Part shown: in pieces, positions 42,672 through 51,606 of the stretch
How the letters are laid out: every line of letters begins with the position of its first letter
Position numbering within the stretch: the first letter of the stretch is position 1
NCBI GenBank assembly: GCA_934149515.1
Contig: CAKPFD010000002.1
Coordinates: 1-64,000 of the forward strand
DNA length: 64,000 bases
Origin: an uncultured Bacilli bacterium
GTDB taxonomy: Bacteria > Bacillota_I > Bacilli_A > RF39 > UBA660
Reading direction: 5' to 3'
Program-made: the position numbers and the translations under genes
The notes under the pieces: model-generated
What the model saw: only the letters and a program-made list of their open reading frames with translations
The model's database searches: none
Told to the model about the DNA's origin: nothing

Positions 42672-43494
42672 ACTTATATTAATGATCAAAGGATTCTTCA
42701 TGGGAATTGCTAACATCATACCAGGTGTTAGTGGTGGTACCTTAGCAATTACCATGGGAATTTATGAAGATTTAATTAATGCCATCAGTCACTTTTTTAC
42801 TAAACTAAAACAAAATATTGCTTTTTTACTACCAGTAGGAATAGGAGCAGTTATCTCTATCTTACTAGGAAGTAAAGTCATTGGCTATTCCTTAGAAAAT
42901 TTTCCACTACCAACGATTTTATTCTTTGTTGGTTTAATCCTAGGAGGCTTACCAATGCTTTCAAGAAAAACAAAAGGAAACATGACTAAGAAAAACATCA
43001 TCATCTTTCTTGCTACTTTCGTCTTTGTCATTGCCTTAATGTTTTTAAAAACAGGAAAACAAGTAAGCTTTGCGTCAATGAATATACTTAGTTACATTTT
43101 ATTGTTTTTCGTTGGTATGATAGCTTCTGCTACCATGATAATTCCAGGAATTAGTGGTTCATTTATGCTGATGGTCATGGGATATTATCAACCAATTATC
43201 AATACCATTAATACACTAACCAAAATGCAAGATATTGGAAAATGCTTCATGATTTTAATCCCATTTGGTCTTGGTGTTTTAGTAGGAATTGTTCTAATTG
43301 CCAAATTAATTGAATTCTTATTTAAAAAATATGAAGTACCAACTTACTTTGGTATTATCGGATTCGTTTTAGCTTCCATTATTGGAATCTTTACCTCAAC
43401 TGCCAACTTAACCTTTGCCCTTGTACCATTTATCATTGGTTTAGTCTTATTTGCTATCGGTTTTGTCATTGCTTACAAATTAGGAGATGAATAA
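42661..43494 (+). CDS. popT: DUF368 family polyprenyl-phosphate transporter
   Basis: A 277-residue integral membrane protein with about eight helices and the family repeats GIANIIPGVSGGTLA (near residue 15) and MIIPGISGSFMLMVMG (near residue 160). DUF368 proteins (PopT) are reported to recycle undecaprenyl phosphate across the membrane for cell wall synthesis. The inverted-repeat topology with two PG[VI]SG motifs fits. The ATG at 42661 has GGGAGA at eight bases; ATG 42655 is too close. Confidence 0.88.
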   Translation: MKDKLILMIKGFFMGIANIIPGVSGGTLAITMGIYEDLINAISHFFTKLKQNIAFLLPVGIGAVISILLGSKVIGYSLENFPLPTILFFVGLILGGLPMLSRKTKGNMTKKNIIIFLATFVFVIALMFLKTGKQVSFASMNILSYILLFFVGMIASATMIIPGISGSFMLMVMGYYQPIINTINTLTKMQDIGKCFMILIPFGLGVLVGIVLIAKLIEFLFKKYEVPTYFGIIGFVLASIIGIFTSTANLTFALVPFIIGLVLFAIGFVIAYKLGDE

Positions 43495-43501
43495 AATCTG
43501 T

Positions 43502-43532
43502 TCCAATTAACATTAGTTGATTGGACTTTTTT
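43502..43532 (+). terminator. Rho-independent terminator after popT
   Basis: TCCAATTAA (43502-43510) pairs with TTGATTGGA (43517-43525), loop CATTAG, then CTTTTTT. Confidence 0.85.
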
Positions 43533-43554
43533 GTTATTTAGAAAAAATAAGCTC

Positions 43555-43582
43555 TTGTAAATTTCTGAAATTCCATTATAAT
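43555..43582 (+). promoter_or_regulatory. Promoter of lon
   Basis: TTGTAA (43555-43560), 16-base spacer, TATAAT (43577-43582). No CIRCE or CtsR operator was seen next to it. Confidence 0.65.
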
Positions 43583-43611
43583 AAATAAATGTAGCATGAA
43601 GGGGGCACACA

Positions 43612-45927
43612 ATGAAAAAAATACCAGTTTTAATTTTAAATGATGGCATACTATTTCCAGGAAATGAATATCGGATGGAGACAAATGACGAAAAATTACA
43701 AAACTTTTTCGATACCATTGATCACTCTGAATCCAAAGAATTTCTTATCATTCACTCACTAGATAACAAAACCACCAATGATGTTTTACAATTTCCATCC
43801 ATTGGAATGCGTGCTCATCTTGATTTAAAACTGTTTGTCCCAAATTCAAAAATGCGAACGGTAACCCTAGGACTAGATCGGGTTAAAATATTACATTATC
43901 AACAACAAGATGATAGATATTATGCTGACATTGAACCAATTGAAATCAAAAAAGATGAAAAACAAGAAAAAATATACATAGATACTTTATTTCGTACTTA
44001 CGAAGAATATATTCAAGAAATGACCTCCATTAGTAATGCTATGGTAAACGAACTAGCAACCATTCAAGATTTAAGTAATCTAACAGATATTATTGCCTTC
44101 ATGCTTCCTTTAACCAAAGAAGAAAAAAAGAAATTCTTATATGAAACAAATCCAATAACAAGAGCCATGAAACTATTAGAACAATTAAAAGAAGAAATTG
44201 AAATCGCCCATCTTGAAAAGAAAATAGAAACCAAAGTCCACAAGCAACTAGATCAAGAACAGAAAGATTACTATTTAAAAGAAAAATTAAAAGTCATTAA
44301 AGAAGAAATAGGGGATGCCACTACAAAACAGTATGTCATTGATACCTATAAGAAAAAACTACAAAAACTAAAATGTTCTAATGCTGTCAAAAAAAGAATT
44401 ACCGAAGAAATCAATCGCTATGAAGCAGCCAATCCTAATTCTGCTGAAATAACAATGATGCGTGATTATCTAGATTGGATGTTGGCACTTCCTTGGGATT
44501 ATCAAACCAAAGATATAATGAATTTAAAAGTCATTGCTCAAACACTTGATGCTAGTCATTATGGAATGAAAGAAATAAAAACAAGAATCTTAGAATATAT
44601 TGCAGTCAAGCAAAATGTCAAAGCCAATAAAAGTCCAATTCTTTGTTTTATAGGCCCACCAGGCGTTGGAAAAACAACCCTTGCTTATAGTATTGCTAAA
44701 AGTTTAGGAAGAAATCTAACTAGTATTTCTGTTGGTGGTATTAATGATGAAGCAGAGATCGTTGGACATCGTAAAACTTACATAGGAGCCTTACCTGGTA
44801 GAATCATTCAAGGAATGAAAAAAGCAGGTAGTGCCAACCCAGTTTTTGTCATCGATGAAATCGATAAATTAACCAAAAGTCAAAAAGGAGATCCAGCTAG
44901 TAGTTTATTAGAAATACTAGATCAAGAACAAAATAACCACTTTTCTGATCATTACTTAGAACAACCATACGACTTATCCCATGTCTTCTTTATTGCCACA
45001 GCTAATTATGAAGAACAAATACCACAAGAATTAAAAGACAGATTAGAAATCATTCATCTACCTTCTTATACACTTTATGAAAAATTAGAAATAACAACCA
45101 CGCATCTGTTACCAAAAGTCTTACAAGAACATGGTTTGACCACCTTTCAAGTACAACTAGATAAAGAAGCTATTTTATCTATCGTTGAAAACTATACCAA
45201 AGAAGCCGGTGTTCGTGAGTTAAAACGTCAATTAGAAAAGATCTGTCGTAAAATTGTTTATAAAAACTTAGAAGAAAAACAAGATAACTTTTATCAATTA
45301 ACGAAAGCTGCTCTCAAAACTTATCTAGGCAATCCCTTGTATCAACCAACTGAAAAATTAAATAAAAGTGAAATAGGTGTTGTCAATGGTCTAGCTTATA
45401 CTCCTTTTGGTGGGGATATTTTACCAATTGAAGCAACTCATTATGAAGGGACAGGAAACCTATATTTAACTGGATCTCTTGGCAATGTCATGCAAGAATC
45501 AGCCAAAATAGCTCTAAGTTATATCAAAGCAAACTATCGTCGTTTTGGAATTAGTAAAGCAGCTCTTTCCGATGACATTCATATTCATGTACCAGAAGGC
45601 GCTGTTACAAAAGAAGGACCAAGTGCTGGTATTGCTCTAACAACCGCCTTAATCAGTTCCCTTAGTAAGAAAAAAGTAAGCACCAATCTTGCCATGACAG
45701 GAGAAATTACCCTTCAAGGTAGAATATTGCCAATCGGTGGCGTAAGAGAAAAAATTCTAGGAGCAAAACGAGCAGGAGTATTTATTATTTACTTACCTAA
45801 AGAAAATGAAAAAGATGTGCAAGAACTAGAAAAGGACTTAGTAAAAGATATTGCTTTTCACTATGTTTCAAACTACGAAGAAATTGCCAAAAAATTATTT
45901 TTAGAAAAAGAGAAAATAACCATTTGA
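43612..45927 (+). CDS. lon: ATP-dependent protease Lon
   Basis: A 771-residue LonA protease: N-terminal substrate-binding domain (1-200), coiled coil, AAA+ module with Walker A GPPGVGKTTLA (about 346) and Walker B VFVIDEIDKL, and the protease domain with the catalytic Ser in EGPSAGIAL (about 672) and Lys in GGVREKILGAKRAG (about 715). Cytoplasmic quality control. In Bacillus lonA neighbours spoVID-ysxE across the ysxC-hem block; here spoVID follows directly, so the hem genes are missing. Confidence 0.95.
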   Translation: MKKIPVLILNDGILFPGNEYRMETNDEKLQNFFDTIDHSESKEFLIIHSLDNKTTNDVLQFPSIGMRAHLDLKLFVPNSKMRTVTLGLDRVKILHYQQQDDRYYADIEPIEIKKDEKQEKIYIDTLFRTYEEYIQEMTSISNAMVNELATIQDLSNLTDIIAFMLPLTKEEKKKFLYETNPITRAMKLLEQLKEEIEIAHLEKKIETKVHKQLDQEQKDYYLKEKLKVIKEEIGDATTKQYVIDTYKKKLQKLKCSNAVKKRITEEINRYEAANPNSAEITMMRDYLDWMLALPWDYQTKDIMNLKVIAQTLDASHYGMKEIKTRILEYIAVKQNVKANKSPILCFIGPPGVGKTTLAYSIAKSLGRNLTSISVGGINDEAEIVGHRKTYIGALPGRIIQGMKKAGSANPVFVIDEIDKLTKSQKGDPASSLLEILDQEQNNHFSDHYLEQPYDLSHVFFIATANYEEQIPQELKDRLEIIHLPSYTLYEKLEITTTHLLPKVLQEHGLTTFQVQLDKEAILSIVENYTKEAGVRELKRQLEKICRKIVYKNLEEKQDNFYQLTKAALKTYLGNPLYQPTEKLNKSEIGVVNGLAYTPFGGDILPIEATHYEGTGNLYLTGSLGNVMQESAKIALSYIKANYRRFGISKAALSDDIHIHVPEGAVTKEGPSAGIALTTALISSLSKKKVSTNLAMTGEITLQGRILPIGGVREKILGAKRAGVFIIYLPKENEKDVQELEKDLVKDIAFHYVSNYEEIAKKLFLEKEKITI

Positions 45928-45960
45928 GATGTATGTTTTTTAACATAATCTCTTTTTTTT
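45926..45960 (+). terminator. Rho-independent terminator after lon
   Basis: Eleven-pair stem with one bulged G: GAGAT-TATGTT (45926-45937) against AACATA-ATCTC (45942-45952), then eight T. Confidence 0.88.
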
Positions 45961-45993
45961 CCTCATACATTTAAAAGAAAGGAGTTTTAGGAA

Positions 45994-46791
45994 ATGAAAC
46001 AAATTATTTCATTTAAAAAAGAAGTAGCATTTAAAACGATGATCGCTGAAATTTGTAGTATCTCACTAGAACATACCCTTCATTTTACAACGGATGCCAC
46101 CATTGAAGGAAATCTAATTATTAGTGGTACTTACAAAATGACAGAAGCTACTACCATTGAAGAACCATTCCATTATAGCTTACCTGTTGATATCATGCTA
46201 ACCAATGAATTGGAAGAAGAAGGCAGAAAAATTGCTATTGATAACTTTACTTACAGTATTATGAATGAGGAATTATTAGAATTAGATGTTGATATTTTAA
46301 TTAAAGGCTTAGAAAAAGTAGACACAACCATAGAAGAATTAGAAGAATTAAATACCCAAGATAGAGAAGGGAAAGAAGAACTACCAACGCAAGAAGAACA
46401 AAAGCAAGAAAAAGAACAACAAGAAACCTTAATAGGAGAGGATGAATTAAAAGGTATCACTGAAAGTATCAATAACATTTCAGAACAACTAAAAGAAAAC
46501 GTTGTAACAGAACAACCAATAGCACAAGAAGAACCACCTAAGCAAAATGACCACCAAGAAAAAATAGAAAATGATAAAGTCATGAATTCTATCTTTTCTG
46601 CCTTTGAAAATACGGAAGAAACTTATACCACGTATTCCATTTATCGTCTAAAGGAAGATGATACCTTAGAACAAGTACTAGATCGCTATAAAATCACCAA
46701 AGAAGAACTAGCAAACTATAACAATTTAGAACATCTAGAAGCTAATATGAAATTAATTATACCAGCAACCTCTCAAGATACAAATGCCTGA
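45994..46791 (+). CDS. spoVID: Stage VI sporulation protein D (SpoVID)
   Basis: A 265-residue spore coat morphogenesis protein. The N-terminal domain (about 1-110, SFKKEVAFKTMIAEICSISLE) has the SpoVID/DUF3794-like strand pattern, the middle is a Glu/Gln-rich disordered linker (about 110-205), and the C-terminus holds a LysM domain (YSIYRLKEDDTLEQVLDRY ... LIIPA). SpoVID drives encasement of the forespore by the coat and binds SafA and SpoIVA in the mother cell. It is shorter than Bacillus SpoVID (575) through a shorter linker. The next gene is ysxE, the same pair as in Bacillus. Start after AAAGGAG. Confidence 0.88.
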   Translation: MKQIISFKKEVAFKTMIAEICSISLEHTLHFTTDATIEGNLIISGTYKMTEATTIEEPFHYSLPVDIMLTNELEEEGRKIAIDNFTYSIMNEELLELDVDILIKGLEKVDTTIEELEELNTQDREGKEELPTQEEQKQEKEQQETLIGEDELKGITESINNISEQLKENVVTEQPIAQEEPPKQNDHQEKIENDKVMNSIFSAFENTEETYTTYSIYRLKEDDTLEQVLDRYKITKEELANYNNLEHLEANMKLIIPATSQDTNA

Positions 46792-47674
46792 AAAAGAATA
46801 CTACATTCAAAGATACTGCTATGAAAAAGATAAAAAAATTATCGAGTTAGAAGATAGGAAAATCATTATTATCAAAAAAACACGTTATGATTTAGAAAAA
46901 GTCTATCAAAAATTAAAAGATCACAACATCACAACCATTTTATATCCACTTGCAATCGATCAAGATAATGTCTATTTTCCCTTTGTAGAAGATAAAGACT
47001 TCACTAGTGATGAAAAAGCCAAAAAAATGGTGTATGACTTAGCTATCTGGCAAAATAAAATGACATCTCATATGCCATTAGATGTAGATAAAATTAAAAA
47101 GACTTATGAATATTATAAAAAAGAAATAACCACAAGAACAATGTATTATAAGAATATGCAAGCCATTGTTGAAACCAAAGTCTATATGTCTCCTAGTGAA
47201 TATGTCTTTATCCGTCATAGCAGTATTTTATTTTCCGCCTTTGCCTTCTGCCAAACCATCTTAGAAAAATGGTATGAAGAAATGATGCAGAAAAAAAATG
47301 ACCGTTATGTCTACTGTCATGGATCATTTGAATTAAATCATTTTTTAACAGCAAGTGATGGATACTTTCTTCACTTAGAAAATGCCCATGAAGGAAGCCC
47401 TACAGATGATTTTGCTAACTTTTATCGTAAAAATTATCAAGATGTTGATATGATTTCCACTTTCCATTTTTATCAGTTAAAATATCCCTTTACGCCAGAA
47501 GAAAATCTTTTCTTTCAACTACAAATTGTCTTACCAGAAAAAATAGAAATCTATCCATCCAACTTAGCAACTACCAAAAAACTTACTTATTTTTATGATT
47601 ACTTAATAAGGACCAACGAATTCATTTCAGCGATTTATCAAAAAGAACAACCGGTCAAAAAAGTAACAAACTGA
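46784..47674 (+). CDS. ysxE: YsxE/CotS-family spore coat kinase-like protein
   Basis: A 296-residue protein of the CotS/YsxE/YutH aminoglycoside-phosphotransferase-like family. The catalytic-loop region reads YCHGSFELNHFL, where active kinases have HGDxxxxN: the Asp is replaced by Ser, but Asn is kept. The metal loop LENAHEGSPTDDFANF lacks the usual Asp. So it may be a pseudokinase. Overlap with spoVID by eight bases confirms the pairing known from Bacillus. It is probably a mother-cell coat protein. Confidence 0.85.
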   Translation: MPEKEYYIQRYCYEKDKKIIELEDRKIIIIKKTRYDLEKVYQKLKDHNITTILYPLAIDQDNVYFPFVEDKDFTSDEKAKKMVYDLAIWQNKMTSHMPLDVDKIKKTYEYYKKEITTRTMYYKNMQAIVETKVYMSPSEYVFIRHSSILFSAFAFCQTILEKWYEEMMQKKNDRYVYCHGSFELNHFLTASDGYFLHLENAHEGSPTDDFANFYRKNYQDVDMISTFHFYQLKYPFTPEENLFFQLQIVLPEKIEIYPSNLATTKKLTYFYDYLIRTNEFISAIYQKEQPVKKVTN

Positions 47675-47876
47675 CAAGAAAAATAAAAACAGCAATTTCT
47701 AAAAATAACAAAACAGCATGAATTCTAGTAATGAAAAAAACAAGTAATAAAGCTTGATAACAAATGATAATAACAAGGGCAATAATAGAAGCTAAAAAGA
47801 GAAGACTACTTCTTCTTTTTTGTTTGCAATACGAACAACGACAACAAAAATTATGCTTTTTTTGCTTATATTTCAT
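47655..47876 (-). CDS. Small membrane protein with a cysteine cluster
   Basis: A 73-residue protein: basic, cysteine-rich N-terminus (KHNFCCRCSYCKQKRRS, possible zinc ribbon half or metal site) followed by two hydrophobic helices (about 24-45 and 52-72). Support for a real gene is the site AAAGGTGATAACAG just before the ATG, the form used by many genes here, and the sensible topology. It overlaps the 3' end of ysxE by 20 bases in the opposite direction. Function unknown. Confidence 0.6.
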   Translation of the reverse strand: MKYKQKKHNFCCRCSYCKQKRRSSLLFLASIIALVIIICYQALLLVFFITRIHAVLLFLEIAVFIFLVSLLLF

Positions 47877-47953
47877 CTGTTATCACCTTTAATATACTAT
47901 ATGAAATAAAATACAATTTTGTGTTTTTTGATAGGAATAAAACTATATTTTTC

Positions 47954-48002
47954 TTGACATTGCTTCTAATATGGCTTATTATAATATTGATAATGATTAT
48001 CA
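47954..48002 (+). promoter_or_regulatory. Promoter with Fur/PerR operator for perR-rbr
   Basis: TTGACA (47954-47959), 17-base spacer, TATTAT (47977-47982), followed by a perfect inverted repeat TGATAATGATTATCA (47988-48002), which equals the 7-1-7 Fur-type box TGATAATNATTATCA. An overlapping PerR-like element TTATAATATTGATAA begins at 47979. Binding would cover the transcription start and repress the operon, so autoregulation is expected. Confidence 0.85.
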
Positions 48003-48015
48003 ATAAGAGGTAAAT

Positions 48016-48396
48016 ATGGAACGAAATACCAAACAACAACAAATCATTTTAGAAGTCATTAGTACCTGTCGTATCCATCCAACGATGAAACAATTACAAC
48101 AATTAATTGCTAAAAGGGATGCTACCATTGGACAAGCTACAATTTATCGTACGATCAACCGACTTGTCGAAAAAGGAATTGTACAAAAAATCTCTGATAC
48201 AAACGAATATCGTTATGATGTTAACTATGATCACGATCACTTCAAATGCTTACAATGCGGTAAAATCGAAGATATTTACTTACCTCAAGATAAAACCATA
48301 TTATCAGATACTCTAAAACCAAGAACCATTACGAAAGTAGAAATGATGATCTATGGTATTTGCGAAGAATGTCAAAAAAGAAAGAAGGAATTATAA
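48016..48396 (+). CDS. perR: Fur-family regulator, probably PerR
   Basis: A 126-residue metalloregulator: winged helix with DATIGQATIYRTINRL (recognition helix), then the regulatory metal site YDVNYDHDHF and two structural CxxC pairs (CLQC, CEEC) for zinc. The Asp after the first pair (CGKIED) corresponds to the Asp ligand typical of PerR. The downstream gene is rubrerythrin, a peroxide-reducing enzyme, which agrees with a peroxide sensor; Fur is the alternative because the operator matches the Fur box. The stop overlaps the rbr start (TAATG). Confidence 0.85.
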   Translation: MERNTKQQQIILEVISTCRIHPTMKQLQQLIAKRDATIGQATIYRTINRLVEKGIVQKISDTNEYRYDVNYDHDHFKCLQCGKIEDIYLPQDKTILSDTLKPRTITKVEMMIYGICEECQKRKKEL

Positions 48397-48938
48397 TGGA
48401 ATTAAAAGGATCAAAAACAGAACAAAACTTAATGACTGCTTTTGCAGGTGAAAGCCAAGCTAGAAACAAATATACATTCTATGCTTCAAAAGCAAAAAAA
48501 GATGGTTATGAACAACTAGCCGCTATCTTTGAAGAAACAGCAAACAATGAAAAAGAGCATGCTAAACTTTGGTTTAAAGCATTACATGACAACAACATCC
48601 CATCTACTATTGATAATTTAGTAGACGCAGCTCAAGGAGAAAATTACGAATGGACAACGATGTATCAAGAATTTGCAAAAACAGCAAAAGAAGAAGGTTT
48701 TGATCATCTAGCATTCTTATTTGAAAGCGTTGGAAAAATTGAACAAGAACATGAAAAAAGATATTTAACATTATTACAAAACATCAAAGAAGAAAAAGTA
48801 TTCCATAAAGATGAAGATAAAATTTGGGTATGCCGTAACTGCGGACATGTTTACATCGGAAAAGACGCTTTAGACGTTTGTCCAGTATGCAATCATCCAC
48901 AAAGCTTTATGGAAGTAAAAGCAGAAAATTATCAATAA
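48396..48938 (+). CDS. rbr: Rubrerythrin
   Basis: A 180-residue di-iron peroxidase of anaerobes. The four-helix domain carries Glu/His ligands (FAGESQARNKY, EETANNEKEHAK, FESVGKIEQEHEKR) and the C-terminal rubredoxin-like domain the iron site CRNCGHVY ... CPVCNHP. It reduces hydrogen peroxide with electrons from NADH via rubredoxin-type carriers. Translation is coupled to perR. Points to an anaerobic or microaerophilic life. Confidence 0.96.
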   Translation: MELKGSKTEQNLMTAFAGESQARNKYTFYASKAKKDGYEQLAAIFEETANNEKEHAKLWFKALHDNNIPSTIDNLVDAAQGENYEWTTMYQEFAKTAKEEGFDHLAFLFESVGKIEQEHEKRYLTLLQNIKEEKVFHKDEDKIWVCRNCGHVYIGKDALDVCPVCNHPQSFMEVKAENYQ

Positions 48939-48964
48939 GAGGAGATCTCTATTCAGATTGTTGG

Positions 48965-49000
48965 CAAATAAGTAAAAAGTACTACTTGTTTGTCTTTTAT
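48965..49000 (+). terminator. Hairpin after rubrerythrin, probable terminator
   Basis: CAAATAAGTA (48965-48974) pairs with TACTTGTTTG (48983-48992) in ten pairs, loop AAAAGTAC, then TCTTTTATTT. It overlaps the -35 region of the next gene. Confidence 0.6.
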
Positions 49001-49003
49001 TTA

Positions 49004-49012
49004 TGTTATAAT
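49004..49012 (+). promoter_or_regulatory. Extended -10 promoter of the second charged repeat protein
   Basis: TGTTATAAT; together with the region up to GAATGGAGA it resembles the leader of the gene at 9659. Confidence 0.65.
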
Positions 49013-49046
49013 CTAGTTAATATTAGAGAATGGAGACTGATTTGTT

Positions 49047-50366
49047 ATGCCAAAGAGATATAAGCAATATTTTGATAGAAAAAGAATTATACATCAAATA
49101 TTTTCGGGAGATGAAGAAAAATATGAAAATTTATCACCAGTACAAAAAGAAAGATTACTTAAAGTAGTCGACATTAAAGATCAAAAAGAATACTCATTAA
49201 TTTTTAAGGAAATATATCCTGGTACTTTAGAGGAATTTGCACATTTGTCAGATTCTGAACAAGAAAATATACTAAAATTATACGATGATATGAATGAATA
49301 TTATAACTTTAAAAATGAAGTTCCAATTTATACTGGCAATCTAAAGGAATTTAAAAAATTAAGTTCTGATAGAAAGGATTATTTAAAAGATATAGCAAGA
49401 ACCGAAAAAAAATTACAAGCTATAGAAAGAAATTTCCAAAGGATGAAAAGTTGTCAAGATGAAAAAGAATTTAATACGTTAAGCGAAAATAATGACAGAT
49501 ATGTGGGATATTTGCGCCAGATAAAAGAAAGAGTTGTTGAAAATAATCAATATTTACCAGATGAATTCGAAAATTTGATAAATGTGGATATAAGTACAAA
49601 TATTAAAAAACCAAAATTTGGTTTCTTGGAGCAAAAAAAATATAAAGTATTAAACAATATGTTGACAGATGATTATATTTTAAAATTAAAGACTAGACAA
49701 ATTGATAGTGATTTTCAACAAAAAGAAGATTATGATGATAAATCTAAATGGAAAGAATTTATTGATAAAAAAGAAAAGGACTATAAAAAAGTAGCGACAT
49801 TAGGTTATACTGGAACCTTTGAAGACTTTTTACAAGAAAAGGCCATAGTAACTTTAGAATATTTAAAATTTGGTTATAATAAAATAAAAGAGCAAGAAAC
49901 GTTAGCGCAAAAAGAAAAATGGGATATGAAAGAAATTGATGATTATAATAGAAAATTAAGACAGGAGGAAGAAGAACAAATCAAAAAGTCTATTGAATAT
50001 AGTACAAAAGTAGAAGAAATAACCAAACAAGCTAATCGTGAATTAAGTGATACCATGAATGGTGAAGCAGCTAGAAGATTGGCCAGTCATGGTGCATCAT
50101 ATTTGAATAAACTCCTTAATTCTAAACAAGATCCTATAATAAAACCTTCAGAACCTCAAAAACCAAAAGAGGATACAACCAAAGATGAAGAAATAAAAAG
50201 AAAAATTTCTGAATCACAACAACGTTCTTATAATGAGTTAAGTACTAGTATGAATAGTGATACAGCTAAACAATCATCAAATTATTCTGTAAAATCAAGT
50301 TCAAACGAAAGAATGAGTCCGGCTGAAGTAGATGCGATTTTAAGAAGAAATGCTGCTAAAAGATAA
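49047..50366 (+). CDS. Charged coiled-coil protein sharing a module with the 9659 gene
   Basis: A 439-residue cytoplasmic protein without membrane segments; family not recognised. The first 300 residues form a unique Lys/Glu/Tyr-rich helical part with two similar units (SGDEEKYENLSPVQKERLLK and PGTLEEFAHLSDSEQENILK, then TGNLKEFKKLSSDRKDYLKD), that is, a degenerate repeat of about 45 residues. Residues 321-354 (KVEEITKQAN ... ASYLN) and KDEEIKRKISES match the 9659 protein almost exactly, also at DNA level (about 50010-50105 and 50183-50215). The short tail ends SPAEVDAILRRNAAKR. Start ATG with GGAG 12 bases upstream. Role unknown; perhaps binding to a common partner through the shared module. 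Confidence 0.72.
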   Translation: MPKRYKQYFDRKRIIHQIFSGDEEKYENLSPVQKERLLKVVDIKDQKEYSLIFKEIYPGTLEEFAHLSDSEQENILKLYDDMNEYYNFKNEVPIYTGNLKEFKKLSSDRKDYLKDIARTEKKLQAIERNFQRMKSCQDEKEFNTLSENNDRYVGYLRQIKERVVENNQYLPDEFENLINVDISTNIKKPKFGFLEQKKYKVLNNMLTDDYILKLKTRQIDSDFQQKEDYDDKSKWKEFIDKKEKDYKKVATLGYTGTFEDFLQEKAIVTLEYLKFGYNKIKEQETLAQKEKWDMKEIDDYNRKLRQEEEEQIKKSIEYSTKVEEITKQANRELSDTMNGEAARRLASHGASYLNKLLNSKQDPIIKPSEPQKPKEDTTKDEEIKRKISESQQRSYNELSTSMNSDTAKQSSNYSVKSSSNERMSPAEVDAILRRNAAKR

Positions 50367-50423
50367 TGATTTTCAATAACAAAAGAAAAATAAAAACCAT
50401 TCATTTCCTTTCTCAACAATTGT

Positions 50424-50443
50424 AAGAGGGCTTCCTCTTTTTT
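50424..50443 (+). terminator. Rho-independent terminator
   Basis: AAGAGG (50424-50429) with CCTCTT (50434-50439), loop GCTT, then TTTT. Confidence 0.8.
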
Positions 50444-50490
50444 CTTTGAAACCACGAATTTTTAAAATAGTCAATCAAAAAATGCGTAAA

Positions 50491-50520
50491 TTGACAAATT
50501 TGATTGTAAAATGGTGTAAT
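50491..50520 (+). promoter_or_regulatory. Promoter of rsmH-ftsL-pbp
   Basis: TTGACA (50491-50496), 18-base spacer, TGTAAT (50515-50520). A second TTGACA lies at 50535-50540 with a poor -10. No mraZ gene or MraZ-type repeated boxes are seen in 50367-50654; the remainder of this gap shows no other feature. Confidence 0.5.
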
Positions 50521-50654
50521 TTGTAAGATAAAATTTGACATACTTAATTTACAAATATCAAGATTTTGTGTAATATGAAGATAAGCAGAAAGATAGAAAA
50601 ATCTGCTAGAGACTTCTATGTTACCAAAACAACAAAACAAGAAGGAGAAACAAA

Positions 50655-51578
50655 ATGCATAAGAGTGTTTTATTAGAAGAATCCATTGAAAGTCTTCACT
50701 TACAACCAACAAGTAAAGTAGTAGATATGACATTAGGATTTGCAGGACATAGTAGTCAAATATTAAAAAGAATAAACCAAGGGTACCTATTCGCCTTTGA
50801 CCAAGATGAAGAAGCTATCGCTAGTAGTTATCAAAAACTAAAACAAATTGGCGATAACTTCGAAATTATTGATTCTAATTTTGCTAATGTCAAAGAAGAA
50901 TTAGCAAAAAGAAATATAGACAAAGTAGATGCCATTTTGTATGATTTAGGTGTATCAAGTCCACAACTAGATGAAGATTATCGTGGCTTTTCTTATCGCT
51001 TTGATGCACCACTTGACATGCGAATGGATAAAGATAACCCACTGACTGCAAAAATAATCGTCAATACCTATCAGGAACAAGACTTAAGAAGAATTTTTAC
51101 AAACTATGGAGAAAGTAAATTTGCATCATCGATTGCTAGAAACATTATAAAACATCGTAATCAACAACCAATTGAAACCACCTTAGAACTAGTAGAGATC
51201 ATCAAAGAAGCAACTCCGATGAAAGAAAGGATCAAAAAACATCCAGCAAAACAAATCTTTCAAGCCCTTCGAATTGAAGTAAATCATGAACTAGAAGTAT
51301 TAGAGGCATCCATTCAACAAGCCTTGGAATTAATTGATATCAACGGTTATATTGCTGTTATCACGTTTCATTCCTTAGAAGATCGCTTTATCAAAAAAAC
51401 TTTTCAAAAAGTAACTGAAATAGATGCTATTTCTAAAGGAATGCCCAATATTCCCCTTGATAAGCAACCAGATTTTAAATTAATCACCAAAAAGGGAATA
51501 AAACCAAGTGAAGAAGAACTAGCAACCAATCATCGTGCCCATAGTGCTACACTAAGAGTCATACAAAGAATAAAATAA
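50655..51578 (+). CDS. rsmH: 16S rRNA (cytosine-1402-N4)-methyltransferase
   Basis: A 307-residue SAM methyltransferase (formerly MraW) with MHKSVLLEESIESL at the start, motif I DMTLGFAGHSS, the AILYDLGVSSPQLD signature and the C-terminal HRAHSATLRVI. First gene of the division and cell wall cluster; mraZ, normally before it, is absent. Start after GAAGGAGAAAC. Confidence 0.96.
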   Translation: MHKSVLLEESIESLHLQPTSKVVDMTLGFAGHSSQILKRINQGYLFAFDQDEEAIASSYQKLKQIGDNFEIIDSNFANVKEELAKRNIDKVDAILYDLGVSSPQLDEDYRGFSYRFDAPLDMRMDKDNPLTAKIIVNTYQEQDLRRIFTNYGESKFASSIARNIIKHRNQQPIETTLELVEIIKEATPMKERIKKHPAKQIFQALRIEVNHELEVLEASIQQALELIDINGYIAVITFHSLEDRFIKKTFQKVTEIDAISKGMPNIPLDKQPDFKLITKKGIKPSEEELATNHRAHSATLRVIQRIK

Positions 51579-51606
51579 TAAAATAAAAGAAAGGGGAAAT
51601 GTAACA

